DNA of 64,000 nt, from contig NZ_CP100355.1 in assembly GCF_024204665.1 (NCBI RefSeq), forward strand, positions 3,329,451 to 3,393,450, read 5' to 3'. This document shows positions 33,140 through 41,361 of the stretch, piece by piece. Within the stretch, counting starts at the first letter, position 1. Each line of letters opens with the position of its first letter. The DNA is from Natronosalvus rutilus (GTDB lineage: Archaea > Halobacteriota > Halobacteria > Halobacteriales > Natrialbaceae). The notes under the pieces are model-generated. The model was not told the DNA's origin, searched no databases, and worked only from the letters and a program-made list of their open reading frames with translations. Made by a program: the position numbers and the translations under genes.

Positions 33140-33643
33140 TTAGTCGTCGACGACGACCTGCTCGGCGCCCGGCTTGAGATCTGACGGCGCCATAGTGTCG
33201 GGATTCCCCTCGAGCGAGTCGTCTTCGGCGGCCGCCGGAGCTTCCTCGGCCCCGTCGCTGTCGATAGAGCCCTCCTTCGGAATCGTGATCTGCAGGGTGC
33301 CGGCGTCGGTGAGCGTCGCGGTACCGGCGTCGGGGTTGACGATCGCGTCGTCGGGCAGGGTCGTTTCGCCGTCGAGGGTCATCCCGCGACCGGGAAATCG
33401 CATCTCGAAGCCGTCGTGGTACGCTCGATAGCGCTCGACTCGTACCTTGACGGTGCCGTCGATGTACCGGACCTGCAGGTCCCCGGGTTCGGCACCGGCG
33501 GCGTCGAAGACGACGAGATACGACTCCTCGCTCTCGAGGACGTCGACGGGTAGCGAACGGTGCTTCTGGACGTGGCTGCGTGCGCGACCGACCTGACGGT
33601 AGAGCGTGTCACCGACGGTTTCGCGCAGCGATCTGAGACTCAC
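33140..33643 (-). CDS. Hsp20/alpha-crystallin family small heat-shock protein
   Basis: A 167-aa protein with an alpha-crystallin domain at about 30-125 (LPVDVLESEESYLVVFDAAGAEPGDLQV, YRAYHDGFEMRFPG, LTDAGTLQITIPKEG), the last containing the G-x-L-x-I type signature. The acidic, Ala-rich C-terminal tail is typical of haloarchaeal members. It should act as an ATP-independent holdase. It is convergent with the broken Bat-type gene. Confidence 0.9.
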   Translation of the reverse strand: MSLRSLRETVGDTLYRQVGRARSHVQKHRSLPVDVLESEESYLVVFDAAGAEPGDLQVRYIDGTVKVRVERYRAYHDGFEMRFPGRGMTLDGETTLPDDAIVNPDAGTATLTDAGTLQITIPKEGSIDSDGAEEAPAAAEDDSLEGNPDTMAPSDLKPGAEQVVVDD

Positions 33644-33802
33644 TTGTTGTCACCTCGCGGGGAGTGGGAAGGGCGGCCTGTACGGGTGGGAGGGCTCCCC
33701 TGTATACCGGTACCACGTCCACCTTGTTATTCTTTTTGGGTTTGCTAAATAAACGTCAGACAGTGTCCGGGTCGCTGACGTGACGAGAAACTCTGAGAGC
33801 GA

Positions 33803-33961
33803 TTATAGTTCAATCTCCTCGAGACAGTCGGTCCCTCCGCAGACCGGACACGAGAGGTCGCTCACGCCGTGGTCTTCGGGGACGTCGTAGGTGTAGTGGT
33901 TCTCGAACATGTCGAGGAAGCAGTCCTCGTCCGTGCACGCGATCTCCTTCGTCGGTGGCAT
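33803..33961 (-). CDS. Small zinc-ribbon protein (DUF7559 type)
   Basis: A 52-aa protein, MPPTKEIACTDEDCFLDMFENHY followed by LSCPVCGGTDCLEEIEL. Two CxxxxC/CxxC-type pairs should bind one zinc ion. From memory it matches the haloarchaeal DUF7559 family, of unknown function. The ATG at 33961 is preferred to the further-upstream frame because the family starts MPPT. It is divergent from the radical SAM gene. Confidence 0.85.
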   Translation of the reverse strand: MPPTKEIACTDEDCFLDMFENHYTYDVPEDHGVSDLSCPVCGGTDCLEEIEL

Positions 33962-34122
33962 ACGCCAGGGTAGCGCGGGCAGCGGTATCAAAGCACGGTT
34001 CGCGGCACGGGAGACGAGTGAGCCACCCTCTCGTCGGGGCGATCACGAACGCCAGAACGATCACCGTCGGGTTCGGGCGATCACGGACGCCACAGACGAA
34101 CGCGACCCGCGGACAGTCACGG

Positions 34123-34128
34123 TTTTAC
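34123..34128 (+). promoter_or_regulatory. TATA box of the radical SAM gene
   Basis: TTTTAC centred about 26 nt upstream of the ATG at 34152 supports this start. Confidence 0.45.
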
Positions 34129-34151
34129 GCCTCGAGGCGCTACCTCGAGCC

Positions 34152-35882
34152 ATGACCGATCCCGAAACGCTCGCGGTGACCATCGTCGACGGCTACGTCG
34201 ACGAACCGGCTCACTTCGGGGTCCCGCCGTACGTGTCGACATACCCGCGCTACACGGCCGGAGCACTCGTCGACGCTGGCGTTCCGCCCGAGCACATCAC
34301 CTACCACACCATCGACGGCCTGCGCGAGGTTCCCGACCGCTGGCGGGACGTCGACGAGGCCGACCTGCTGATCTACCTCGGCGGGATGACCGTCCCCGGC
34401 AAGTACGTCGGCGGGACGCCTGCCGAACCCGACGAGGTCAGGAAACTGGCCTGGACGGCCGGCGGCACGAGCCTGATGGGCGGCCCCGTCAAGTTCGGCG
34501 TCGGCGACGCCAACGAGGGGGCGACTGAGACCGAGCGTCAGGACCTGGACTTCGACTTCGTGGCCAAAGGCGATGTCGAGGCCGCCGTCTACGACCTCCT
34601 CGAGAGCGGTCTCGAGGGATTCAACAACCGGATGCGCGACGTCCCCGAAGCCACGCGGTGGGCCCGAAAGGGTGCGTTCATCGTCGAACAGCACCCGAAC
34701 CATCCCGACTACCTCATCTGCGAACTCGAGACCTCGCGGGGCTGTGCCTACCGATGTTCGTTCTGTACGGAACCGCTGTACGGCAATCCCTCGTTCCGGC
34801 CCCCCGAGTCCGTGATCGATGAGGTCGACGCGCTCTCCGACTACGGCGTGAACCACTTCCGAATCGGCCGCCAGGCCGACATCCTCGCCTACGGCGGCGA
34901 CGGGGAGGCCCCGAACCCCGACGCCCTTCGGGCACTGTACGGCGGCATCCGGGAAGTGGCTCCCGACCTCGAGACACTCCACCTCGACAACATGAATCCG
35001 ATCACCATCGCGAACTGGCCCGAGGCCTCGCGGGAGGGGATTCGGATCATCGCCGAGCACAACACACCCGGCGACACGGCTGCGTTCGGCCTCGAGTCCG
35101 CGGATCCGGTGGTCCAGGAGGCGAACAACCTCAACGTCACTGCCGAGGAGTGTCTCGAGGCCGTTCGCGTCGTCAACGAGGAAGGCGGCTGGCGGCCCGG
35201 CGAACAACCGGAGAGCGGCCCCTCGCTGCCGACCGACCTCGATGCGAAGCCGCCCCACCTCCCGAAACTCCTCCCCGGCATCAACCTGCTCCACGGCTTG
35301 CTCGAGGAACGCGAGGAGACCTACGAGCACAACCTCGAGTTCCTCAGGCAGGTCTACGACGAGGGGCTGATGCTCCGGCGAGTGAACATCAGGCAGGTGA
35401 TGGCCTTCGACGGCACCGAGATGTCCGACACCGGGGCTTCGATCGCCAGGGAGCACAAGAAGCTGTTCAAGCGGTACAAGCGCGAGGTCCGCGAGACCGT
35501 CGACAACCCGATGCTCGAGCGCGTCGCGCCGGCCGGGACCGTGCTGTCGGACGTCCACCTCGAGTACCACCAGGACGGCCACACGTTCGGCCGCCAACTC
35601 GGGACCTATCCCCTCCTGGTCGGCATCCCCGGCGAGCGCCCGCTGGGTTCGACGATCGACGTGGCCGTCGTCGATCACGGCTACCGATCCGTCACGGGCG
35701 TCCCGTACCCGCTCGACCTCAACGCGGCGTCGATGGACGAACTGACGGCGATCCCCGGCGTCGGCGACCGCACCGCGGGCGACATCATCGTCGATCGACC
35801 ACACGAATCGATGCCCGACCTCGAGTCGGCGGTCGACGTCTCGATGTTCGCGACCCTCTCTCAGCCCCCGGCGCTGGACTGA
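34152..35882 (+). CDS. Radical SAM protein with C-terminal helix-hairpin-helix
   Basis: A 576-aa protein. The N-terminal half (1-190) resembles B12-binding-like/accessory regions of this group (LLIYLGGMTVPGKYVGG). The radical SAM [4Fe-4S] motif is CAYRCSFC (C198, C202, C205) in LETSRGCAY, followed by the barrel (HLDNMNPITIANWPE, GLESADPVVQEANNLNV) and a C-terminal HhH (LNAASMDELTAIPGVGDRTAGDII, about 525-550). Related proteins are annotated only as radical SAM; a tRNA or nucleic-acid substrate is suggested by the HhH but is inference. Confidence 0.92.
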   Translation: MTDPETLAVTIVDGYVDEPAHFGVPPYVSTYPRYTAGALVDAGVPPEHITYHTIDGLREVPDRWRDVDEADLLIYLGGMTVPGKYVGGTPAEPDEVRKLAWTAGGTSLMGGPVKFGVGDANEGATETERQDLDFDFVAKGDVEAAVYDLLESGLEGFNNRMRDVPEATRWARKGAFIVEQHPNHPDYLICELETSRGCAYRCSFCTEPLYGNPSFRPPESVIDEVDALSDYGVNHFRIGRQADILAYGGDGEAPNPDALRALYGGIREVAPDLETLHLDNMNPITIANWPEASREGIRIIAEHNTPGDTAAFGLESADPVVQEANNLNVTAEECLEAVRVVNEEGGWRPGEQPESGPSLPTDLDAKPPHLPKLLPGINLLHGLLEEREETYEHNLEFLRQVYDEGLMLRRVNIRQVMAFDGTEMSDTGASIAREHKKLFKRYKREVRETVDNPMLERVAPAGTVLSDVHLEYHQDGHTFGRQLGTYPLLVGIPGERPLGSTIDVAVVDHGYRSVTGVPYPLDLNAASMDELTAIPGVGDRTAGDIIVDRPHESMPDLESAVDVSMFATLSQPPALD

Positions 35883-35964
35883 CAGTCAGCCCGAATCGAG
35901 GGGCTTTCGGGCCGATCGAGTCCGTAATTGGGCAATATCGGTCGGTAGTACTATTACACATGCG

Positions 35965-36468
35965 ATGCAGACTGAAATCGAGGGTCTACCTGTGGAAATA
36001 TCTGAAAAACTCCTGTGTCTGTTTAGCACAGAAGTATCGGAAGAGGACGACCGCTACGTCATCGAAATACCGCGTCAGGAAATCGAAACGGGGGACGTCG
36101 AACCCGGAGAGGTGTTCCGCGTCGCGCTCATCTCGCGCGAACGCGCGGCCTCGAGCGTCGATACCGACGCTGGAACCGCGAGCGGCGCGAGTGGGACCGG
36201 AACCGGAACCGGGACTGGTGCAAACGGCTCGGGGACGGCGTCGTCGCGAACGACCTCGCCGTCGGAACCGCAACCACCGGTCAACGTCGGCGAAACCCGC
36301 TACGTCGAGATCGAAGACATCGGCAAGCAAGGCGACGGGATCGCTCGCGTCGAACGCGGGTACGTCATCATCGTCCCCGGTGCAGACGTTGGTGACCGCG
36401 TGAAGATCGAGGTCAGCGAAGTCAAGTCGAATTTCGCCGTCGGCGAGATTATCGAGGAGACCTTCTGA
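35965..36468 (+). CDS. TRAM domain protein with an N-terminal domain and a low-complexity linker
   Basis: A 167-aa protein. Residues 1-62 form a small domain (MQTEIEGLPVEISEKLLCLFS, YVIEIPRQEIETGDVEPGE), residues 63-102 are a Gly/Thr/Ser/Ala-rich linker encoded by short repeats, and 103-165 are a TRAM domain (VNVGETRYVEIEDIGKQGDG, VIIVPGADVGDRVKIEV). TRAM binds RNA, and single-TRAM proteins act as archaeal RNA chaperones. A TATA-like stretch (about 35946-35952) precedes the start. A T-run follows the stop (TTTTT at 36473-36477). Confidence 0.88.
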   Translation: MQTEIEGLPVEISEKLLCLFSTEVSEEDDRYVIEIPRQEIETGDVEPGEVFRVALISRERAASSVDTDAGTASGASGTGTGTGTGANGSGTASSRTTSPSEPQPPVNVGETRYVEIEDIGKQGDGIARVERGYVIIVPGADVGDRVKIEVSEVKSNFAVGEIIEETF

Positions 36469-36472
36469 CGGT

Positions 36473-36477
36473 TTTTC
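36473..36477 (+). terminator. T-run terminator candidate after the TRAM gene
   Basis: GGTTTTTCTCG begins 2 bases after the TRAM stop codon. Archaeal intrinsic termination uses T-runs without an obligatory hairpin. Confidence 0.35.
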
Positions 36478-36508
36478 TCGAGATCCCATCCCGTTCCAGG
36501 TTCTGGTC

Positions 36509-36564
36509 GGCTACTAGCTATTAGCTACCAGCTGCCGGCTACCAGCTATCGGCTATCAGCGTCA
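36509..36564. repeat. Four tandem copies of a 14-bp unit (GGCTACCAGCTATC-like)
   Basis: Units at 36509, 36523, 36537 and 36551 follow the consensus GGCTACCAGCTATC with a few changes each. They lie between the converging TRAM and YkgJ genes, 41 bases after the TRAM stop. They contain CTAG, a tetramer usually rare in haloarchaeal DNA. Confidence 0.75.
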
Positions 36565-36657
36565 AATATCGATTAACATCGGCGATCGATTGCCAATGAC
36601 CCGCCGTCAGCGGATCGCACCCGCCACCGAGCGACACCCGTCCCACCGCGGCTCCGG

Positions 36658-37413
36658 TTACTCGTCCTCGAGTCGGCTCCCGTCCGGCCGCTTCGCCCCC
36701 TCCGAATCGTGGACGACGACTGCCTGGTCAGCGTCTGCGGCCGCGGGCGCATAGTTCTCGACGACCGCAATCGCCTCCTCGAGTTCGCGAACGGCTCGCG
36801 TTTTCAGCGCGCGAGCGAGGTCCTCGGCCTCGCCCCTCGAAATATCGCGACCGAGCCCCTCGCACTCGTGGGCACGGACGTTACCGACCTCGTCGACGGC
36901 GTCGCCCATCGGCTGGCTGGTTCCTGCGAGGTCGACGCTAAACGGGTAGGTTCGGCAGATCAGCGGACGATCCTCGTGGACGGAACAGGCGCCGACGCCG
37001 TCGTCCTCGGTGTAGAACGTGCAGTCCCCACAGTCGTCGGTCTGGAGCGCCCACTCGAAGGTTTCTCCCTCGAGTCCGTTCGAGCCTTCGGTCAGGCCGT
37101 AGGGCATCGGCCGGGCGACGTCGCGCCAGTCGTAGCTGGTGTCGTCGCTGCCGTCGCCGTTGTCGTCGTTGTCGTCGTTCGAGACGTCTCGAGGAGACGC
37201 CTCGCCCGTTTCGAGCGTCTCGCCGAGATCACGCACCTCGTCGGGAAACACCGTCGCGGTGTGCTCGTCCTCCCCGTGTCCCCGGCAGCACGCACCACAG
37301 CGGGTGCACTCGAAACCGATGGACTCGATAGCCGTCGCCAGGTCGTCGACCGACAGCGCGCGGGCGCGCTCGAGTTCGTCCTCGAGCGACGCCGACTGTG
37401 ACTCACTGCTCAC
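36658..37413 (-). CDS. YkgJ family cysteine cluster protein
   Basis: A 251-aa protein with the CxxCxxCC signature ECTRCGACCRGH near residue 35, then CGDC, ACSVHEDRPLICRTYPFS and a later HECEG. These are the zinc or iron-sulfur ligands of the YkgJ (UPF0153) family, whose function is unknown. An acidic low-complexity insert (NDDNDDNGDGSDD) interrupts the domain. The 33-bp gap to the MBL hydrolase gene upstream suggests one transcript. Confidence 0.9.
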   Translation of the reverse strand: MSSESQSASLEDELERARALSVDDLATAIESIGFECTRCGACCRGHGEDEHTATVFPDEVRDLGETLETGEASPRDVSNDDNDDNGDGSDDTSYDWRDVARPMPYGLTEGSNGLEGETFEWALQTDDCGDCTFYTEDDGVGACSVHEDRPLICRTYPFSVDLAGTSQPMGDAVDEVGNVRAHECEGLGRDISRGEAEDLARALKTRAVRELEEAIAVVENYAPAAADADQAVVVHDSEGAKRPDGSRLEDE

Positions 37414-37446
37414 GGATACGTATCGTCGGTGTCGCCGGGGGATAAG

Positions 37447-38259
37447 TCACTCGTCACGGGCGCTCCCGTCCTCACCCATTGCCGCACCGGCCCGCGCCCC
37501 GTCCCAGGTCACCGCCCCCTCGACGGCGAGTTTCTCGAGGTGCGCCTCGACCGTCGCGCCGGCGAGGTCCCGGACGCCGTCGAGCGGTTTGTCGTACGCC
37601 GCCTCGAGAATCGAATCAACGGTACGGGCACCGCCGTCGACGGCAACGAGGACGTGTCGCTCGCGACGTTTCCGGTGCTCGAGGAGGTCTGCCAGTCGTT
37701 CGCGCGGGTTTGCGACGGGCGGGTCGTGTCCTGGATAGAGTCTCGGGGGGTCTCGAGCGTGGAGTCGTCTGAGCGTGCTCACGTACGCGCGCATGTCGCC
37801 CTCGGGGGCGCCGACGGCGACGCTCCCCTCGGCAATGGCGCAGTCCCCGACGATCACCGCACCCGTTTCCCGCTCGACGAACGCGAGGTGGTCCGGGGCG
37901 TGGCCGGGGGCGTCAATGACCTCGAGGGCGCCGCCGCCGAACGCGAGAACGTCCCCCGGGGAGAGTGTCGCATCCGCTCGAACGCCCGTCGCGTCCTCGA
38001 ATCGAGAGTCTCGTCCGTATCGCGCCCAGACCGTCGTCTCGAGGTCCGCGGCGTACGACGAGACAGCGCCGACGTGGTCGGGGTGGGTGTGGGTGACCAG
38101 GACGTGGTCGACCCCGCGCTCGCGAACGGTCCGGTCGAGGTCGGGCGTTCGGCCGGCCGGATCGACGAGGATAGCCGGGTCCTCGCCGACGACGTAGGCG
38201 TTCGTGTGGCCGCCGGGCACCCGCGTCGAGACCGGGATCTTGTGGCGCGTGATCGTCAT
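37447..38259 (-). CDS. MBL-fold metallo-hydrolase (LACTB2-like)
   Basis: A 270-aa metallo-beta-lactamase-fold protein with HTHPDH (zinc site), GGALEVIDAPGHAPDH, IVGDCAIAEG and LYPGHDPP, plus a C-terminal winged-helix-like end (HRKRRERHVLVAV, TVEAHLEKLAVEGAV). That layout is like LACTB2-type endoribonucleases and related hydrolases. Substrate not known. It is likely co-transcribed with the YkgJ gene. Confidence 0.9.
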   Translation of the reverse strand: MTITRHKIPVSTRVPGGHTNAYVVGEDPAILVDPAGRTPDLDRTVRERGVDHVLVTHTHPDHVGAVSSYAADLETTVWARYGRDSRFEDATGVRADATLSPGDVLAFGGGALEVIDAPGHAPDHLAFVERETGAVIVGDCAIAEGSVAVGAPEGDMRAYVSTLRRLHARDPPRLYPGHDPPVANPRERLADLLEHRKRRERHVLVAVDGGARTVDSILEAAYDKPLDGVRDLAGATVEAHLEKLAVEGAVTWDGARAGAAMGEDGSARDE

Positions 38260-38364
38260 CGGTTCACGGTTGGCACTCGGCGGTGCTGAAAATGGCGGTG
38301 TCGGCGAGCGACACCGGAAGTATGGCAGGGTGCAGTCGTCAGTGCTAACGCGTGCGGTTCGCGT

Positions 38365-38646
38365 TCAGTGATTGAGGTAGTAGACCTGCTTGCGCGCGTC
38401 GCGGAAACTGTACCGCGAGTCCACGAGGTCGACTTCCTCGAGACGGTTGAGCGCGTACCGGACGGTCCGGTCGGGCAGGAGCGATTCGTCGGCGAGTTGT
38501 CCCTGCGAGAGCGGGGAATCGGATTCGAGAACCTTCGCGACGAGTTTCGCACTCGGTGGCAGATCGCGGAGGCGGTCGCGGTATTCGGCCTCGGAGAGAA
38601 CCTCCTCGGCGGCTACGGCATGGTCGTCAGCGGTACTCATGCTCAT
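38365..38646 (-). CDS. MarR-like helix-turn-helix regulator
   Basis: A 93-aa winged-helix protein: YRDRLRDLPPSAKLVAKVLES, then LSQGQLADESLLPDRTVRYALNRLEEVDLVDSRYSF and a Tyr-rich end. It matches small haloarchaeal MarR/TrmB-like regulators. A TATA-like CTATATGG (38683-38690) on the minus strand is 38 nt from the ATG at 38646 and 29 nt from an in-frame GTG at 38655, so the GTG may be the true leaderless start. It is divergent from the F420-type PPOX gene. Confidence 0.85.
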   Translation of the reverse strand: MSMSTADDHAVAAEEVLSEAEYRDRLRDLPPSAKLVAKVLESDSPLSQGQLADESLLPDRTVRYALNRLEEVDLVDSRYSFRDARKQVYYLNH

Positions 38647-38781
38647 ACTACACACGATCCGAGACGCAGTGGTAAACCTTCCCTATATGGGGATACGAAC
38701 AATTGAGATTATAATAGGTGTTTAAGGCACATACCTATCCGGCGCCCGAGGACCTTTTTCCCGGCACCTCGAGACGGACGT

Positions 38782-39186
38782 ATGGAGTCTATTCCAGCGG
38801 CGTTCGCGGACCTCTTCGAACGGAAAACCGTCGCTCACCTCGCCACTATCATGCCGGACGGCACGCCGCAGGTGACGCCGGTCTGGATCGACCGCGACGA
38901 CGACGGCTACGTCATCGTGAACACGGCCCGAAATCGCCAGAAAGAGCGAAACGTCCGCCAGAACGAGAAGGTCGGCGTCTCCATTCCCGATCCCGAGGAT
39001 CCGTACCGGTACCTCTCGATTCGCGGGGAAGTAGAGGACGTAACGGCCGATGGGGCTGTCGAGCACATCGACAAGTTGACCCGGCGGTACTTCGAACGCG
39101 AGGAATACCCGCACCACGGCGAGGAAGTGGGCGAACGCGTCATTTTACGAATTCGACCTGATCGCGTGGTCGCGAACGGTGACTGA
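38782..39186 (+). CDS. PPOX class F420-dependent oxidoreductase
   Basis: A 134-aa split-barrel protein, MESIPAAFADLFERKTVAHLAT, MPDGTPQVTPVWID, NTARNRQKERNVRQNEKV and LSIRGEVEDVT. These match F420-dependent PPOX-class enzymes that reduce various substrates with reduced F420; the exact substrate is not known. A TTTTT box ends about 23 nt before the ATG. The stop codon lies inside a 27-bp tandem repeat. Confidence 0.88.
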   Translation: MESIPAAFADLFERKTVAHLATIMPDGTPQVTPVWIDRDDDGYVIVNTARNRQKERNVRQNEKVGVSIPDPEDPYRYLSIRGEVEDVTADGAVEHIDKLTRRYFEREEYPHHGEEVGERVILRIRPDRVVANGD

Positions 39187-39314
39187 CCCAGGACGCGCTC
39201 GAGCGGGGACTAACCTGAGACGCACTCGAGCAGTGACTGACTCAAGACACGCTCGAACGGAGGTTGATCCGCGTGGTCTCGAACAGTAGCCGACCCCGGA
39301 CGCGCTCGAGTTGC
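39181..39314. repeat. Five degenerate tandem copies of a 27-bp unit
   Basis: Units start at 39181, 39208, 39235, 39262 and 39288, with a core like GACTGACYCARGACRCGCTC followed by GARCRG. The fourth copy is 26 bp. The array begins with the last codons of the PPOX gene and runs to just before the stop of the converging zinc-ribbon gene. Confidence 0.7.
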
Positions 39315-39325
39315 CCGCTGCGATT

Positions 39326-39463
39326 TCAGAACCGTCCTGGTTCCCGGTAGGTGCCGAGGGCGCCGTGGCAGTCGGGACAGTGCACGATCAGGAGGTCGCC
39401 GGTTTCGTGACGAACGAGCGCCGACGTTTCGACCGTTCGCTTGCAGTACGGGCACGTTGGCAT
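39326..39463 (-). CDS. 45-aa zinc-ribbon microprotein
   Basis: A short frame encoding MPTCPYCKRTVETSALVRHE, then VHCPDCHGALGTY and a Phe end. The two CxxC pairs form a zinc ribbon. Haloarchaea are known to encode many zinc-finger microproteins of unknown or regulatory function. It lies alone between the PPOX gene (convergent) and the methyltransferase gene (divergent). Confidence 0.8.
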   Translation of the reverse strand: MPTCPYCKRTVETSALVRHETGDLLIVHCPDCHGALGTYREPGRF

Positions 39464-39521
39464 ACTATGTACTACGGCACCACGGCACAAAGCTCGTTCT
39501 GTCGAACTGACTCCAGTATCG

Positions 39522-39527
39522 TTTTAT
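39522..39527 (+). promoter_or_regulatory. TATA box of the methyltransferase gene
   Basis: TTTTAT lies about 30 nt upstream of GTG 39555 and decides for that start over in-frame codons further up. Confidence 0.45.
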
Positions 39528-39554
39528 CCTCCGGCCCGTGTAGATTCGCCCAGT

Positions 39555-40259
39555 GTGAAAGGACAGGAATGGTACCAGGCCGACGATATCGCCCAGGAGT
39601 ACGACGAGAAGCGCTTCTCGCGTGGCGGTCAGTTGATCGATCGCCGGGAGAAAGCCGCCGTCCTCGACGCGCTCGGCCCGCTCGAGGATCAGGACGTACT
39701 CGAAATCGCCTGTGGTACCGGGCGATTCACGGTGATGCTGGCCCAGGAGGGGGCAAACGTCGTCGGGCTCGACATCTCCGCAGCGATGTTACAGCAGGGA
39801 CGCCGAAAAGCGAAAGTCGCCGACGTCTCGGGAACGCTCGAGTTTCTCCGCGGCGACGCGGGCCGGCTTCCGTTTCCGGACGACCACTTCGATACCGTCG
39901 TCGCGATGCGCTTTTTCCACCTCGCGGACGATCCGGCGGCGTTCCTGAGCGAAATGAAACGCGTCTCTCGCGAGCGAATCGTCTTCGACACGTTCAACCG
40001 GTTCAGCACGCGAAGCGTCTACAACTGGGCGCTGCCGATGGGATCGCGACTATACTCGAAGAGCGAAGTGAGCGTCTTGCTGGCGAAAAACGCTCTCGAA
40101 CTGGTCGACGTCGAGGACGACTTCCTCGTCCCCTACGGACTCTATCGGGCGATCCCGAACGCGTTCGCGTCACCGATTCGAACGATCGACCGGGCGATCG
40201 GTCGACTTCCGCTGAGCGACCACCTGATGTCGGTCTCCTACTGGAACGTAAGACTCTGA
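39555..40259 (+). CDS. Class I SAM-dependent methyltransferase
   Basis: A 234-aa protein with motif I VLEIACGTGRFTVML, motif II VVGLDISAAML, motif III RGDAGRLPFPDDHFDTVVAMRFFHL. This is the classical UbiE/type-11 methyltransferase pattern, transferring methyl from SAM to a small molecule or lipid. It starts with GTG (39555, VKGQEWYQADDIAQEYD) next to a good TATA box. A quinone or lipid substrate is possible but unproven. Confidence 0.9.
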   Translation: MKGQEWYQADDIAQEYDEKRFSRGGQLIDRREKAAVLDALGPLEDQDVLEIACGTGRFTVMLAQEGANVVGLDISAAMLQQGRRKAKVADVSGTLEFLRGDAGRLPFPDDHFDTVVAMRFFHLADDPAAFLSEMKRVSRERIVFDTFNRFSTRSVYNWALPMGSRLYSKSEVSVLLAKNALELVDVEDDFLVPYGLYRAIPNAFASPIRTIDRAIGRLPLSDHLMSVSYWNVRL

Positions 40260-40313
40260 GACGGCACCATCCGTCGTGTCGGCTGAAATGACTGTATCGA
40301 CACGAACCCGGTC

Positions 40314-40320
40314 TATTTTT
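40314..40320 (+). promoter_or_regulatory. TATA box of the GT2 gene
   Basis: TATTTTT is centred about 30 nt before the ATG at 40347. Confidence 0.45.
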
Positions 40321-40346
40321 AGTATCGGTGTCGTTTACACGTTCGT

Positions 40347-41291
40347 ATGGACGCGACGCTCTCGGTGGTCGTCTCGACGCTGAACGACCGAGAGCGGTTG
40401 CTCTCGTGCCTGGACGCCCTCGCCGACCGGCTCCCGGCCTCGAGCGAAGTGATCGTCGTCAACGGACCGTCCTCGGACGGGACGACGGGGGCCGTTCGCG
40501 AGCGCGACGACGTCGACGTACTCGTCGAGATTTCGGATCGCGCCCTCAACGTCTCGCGGAACGCGGGCCTCGAGGCGGCGACGGGCGACGTGGTCGTCTT
40601 CCTCACCGGCGAGTACGTCGTCGAACCCGGGTGGTACGACGCACTCGAGACGGCCATCACCGGTCACGCGGAGGTCGTCACGGGCCCGATCCGGGGTCAA
40701 ACGGACCGCGGTCCGCGAGGGACCGACTCGACGTCGATCGTTGGCCGATCGGTCACCCTCTTCGAGGGCGCCAACGTCGCGTTCGATCGGACGGTGCTCG
40801 AGGACCTCGACGGGTTCGACGAGTACGTACCGACCGCAGGCGCCCAGGACTGCTCACATCGACTTGCCGGACTGGGCTTCGACGTGACCTGGCTCCCCGA
40901 GATGGCGGTCCGAAGCGAGGTCGGAACCGACGGCGGCACGCCCGACCGGGACTGGGGTGACCGGTACCAGTCGCTCGGCTACCGACTGACCAAGAACTAC
41001 GGGCCCAGGCCGACCGCACTCGGTCGCCTCGTCTGTCGAGCGATCGCCGACGCCGCGGCCAGTGCTCGCGGCATCCTCGCGGGTGAGGGGACGCCGACGA
41101 ACTGGCTCGGAAACGGCGTCGACGTGCTCAGGGGGTCGGCTCGCGGTCTCGTCGACGGGCTTCGAGCCCGCTACGACGATCGGACCCCGAGACGAAACCC
41201 AAACGGGGTCTCGACGCGCCACGATCGAGCCGTCCGCGTCTACGACCGTCGATCCACCGACGGCGAGAATCCGGACGCCGCCCCGGAGTGA
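40347..41291 (+). CDS. Glycosyltransferase family 2 protein
   Basis: A 314-aa GT-A-fold protein: LSVVVSTLNDRERLLSCLDAL, VIVVNGPSSDGT, ALNVSRNAGLEAATGDVVVFL and FEGANVAFDRTVLEDLDGFDE. The usual DXD metal site after VVFL reads TGE, so catalysis may be altered or use another acid. No transmembrane segment is seen. The acceptor is unknown; cell-surface glycan or glycoprotein synthesis is the usual role. It stands alone upstream of purK. Confidence 0.85.
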   Translation: MDATLSVVVSTLNDRERLLSCLDALADRLPASSEVIVVNGPSSDGTTGAVRERDDVDVLVEISDRALNVSRNAGLEAATGDVVVFLTGEYVVEPGWYDALETAITGHAEVVTGPIRGQTDRGPRGTDSTSIVGRSVTLFEGANVAFDRTVLEDLDGFDEYVPTAGAQDCSHRLAGLGFDVTWLPEMAVRSEVGTDGGTPDRDWGDRYQSLGYRLTKNYGPRPTALGRLVCRAIADAAASARGILAGEGTPTNWLGNGVDVLRGSARGLVDGLRARYDDRTPRRNPNGVSTRHDRAVRVYDRRSTDGENPDAAPE

Positions 41292-41331
41292 CCGAGACGG
41301 GCGAGCCGGCGACGCGTACGGAGTGAGAATC

Positions 41332-41338
41332 CTTATAC
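41332..41338 (+). promoter_or_regulatory. TATA box of the purKE operon
   Basis: CTTATAC lies about 27 nt before the ATG at 41362, consistent with a leaderless purK mRNA. Confidence 0.5.
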
Positions 41339-41361
41339 CTGACCGCTGAGAATCGCCGGAC

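Noticed and set aside
36509-36564. Possible CRISPR array
   Set aside because: Only four contiguous 14-bp units without spacers; it is a plain tandem repeat. No cas genes are nearby.
39181-39314. Possible CRISPR array with 27-bp repeats
   Set aside because: The units are directly adjacent with no unique spacers and are degenerate.
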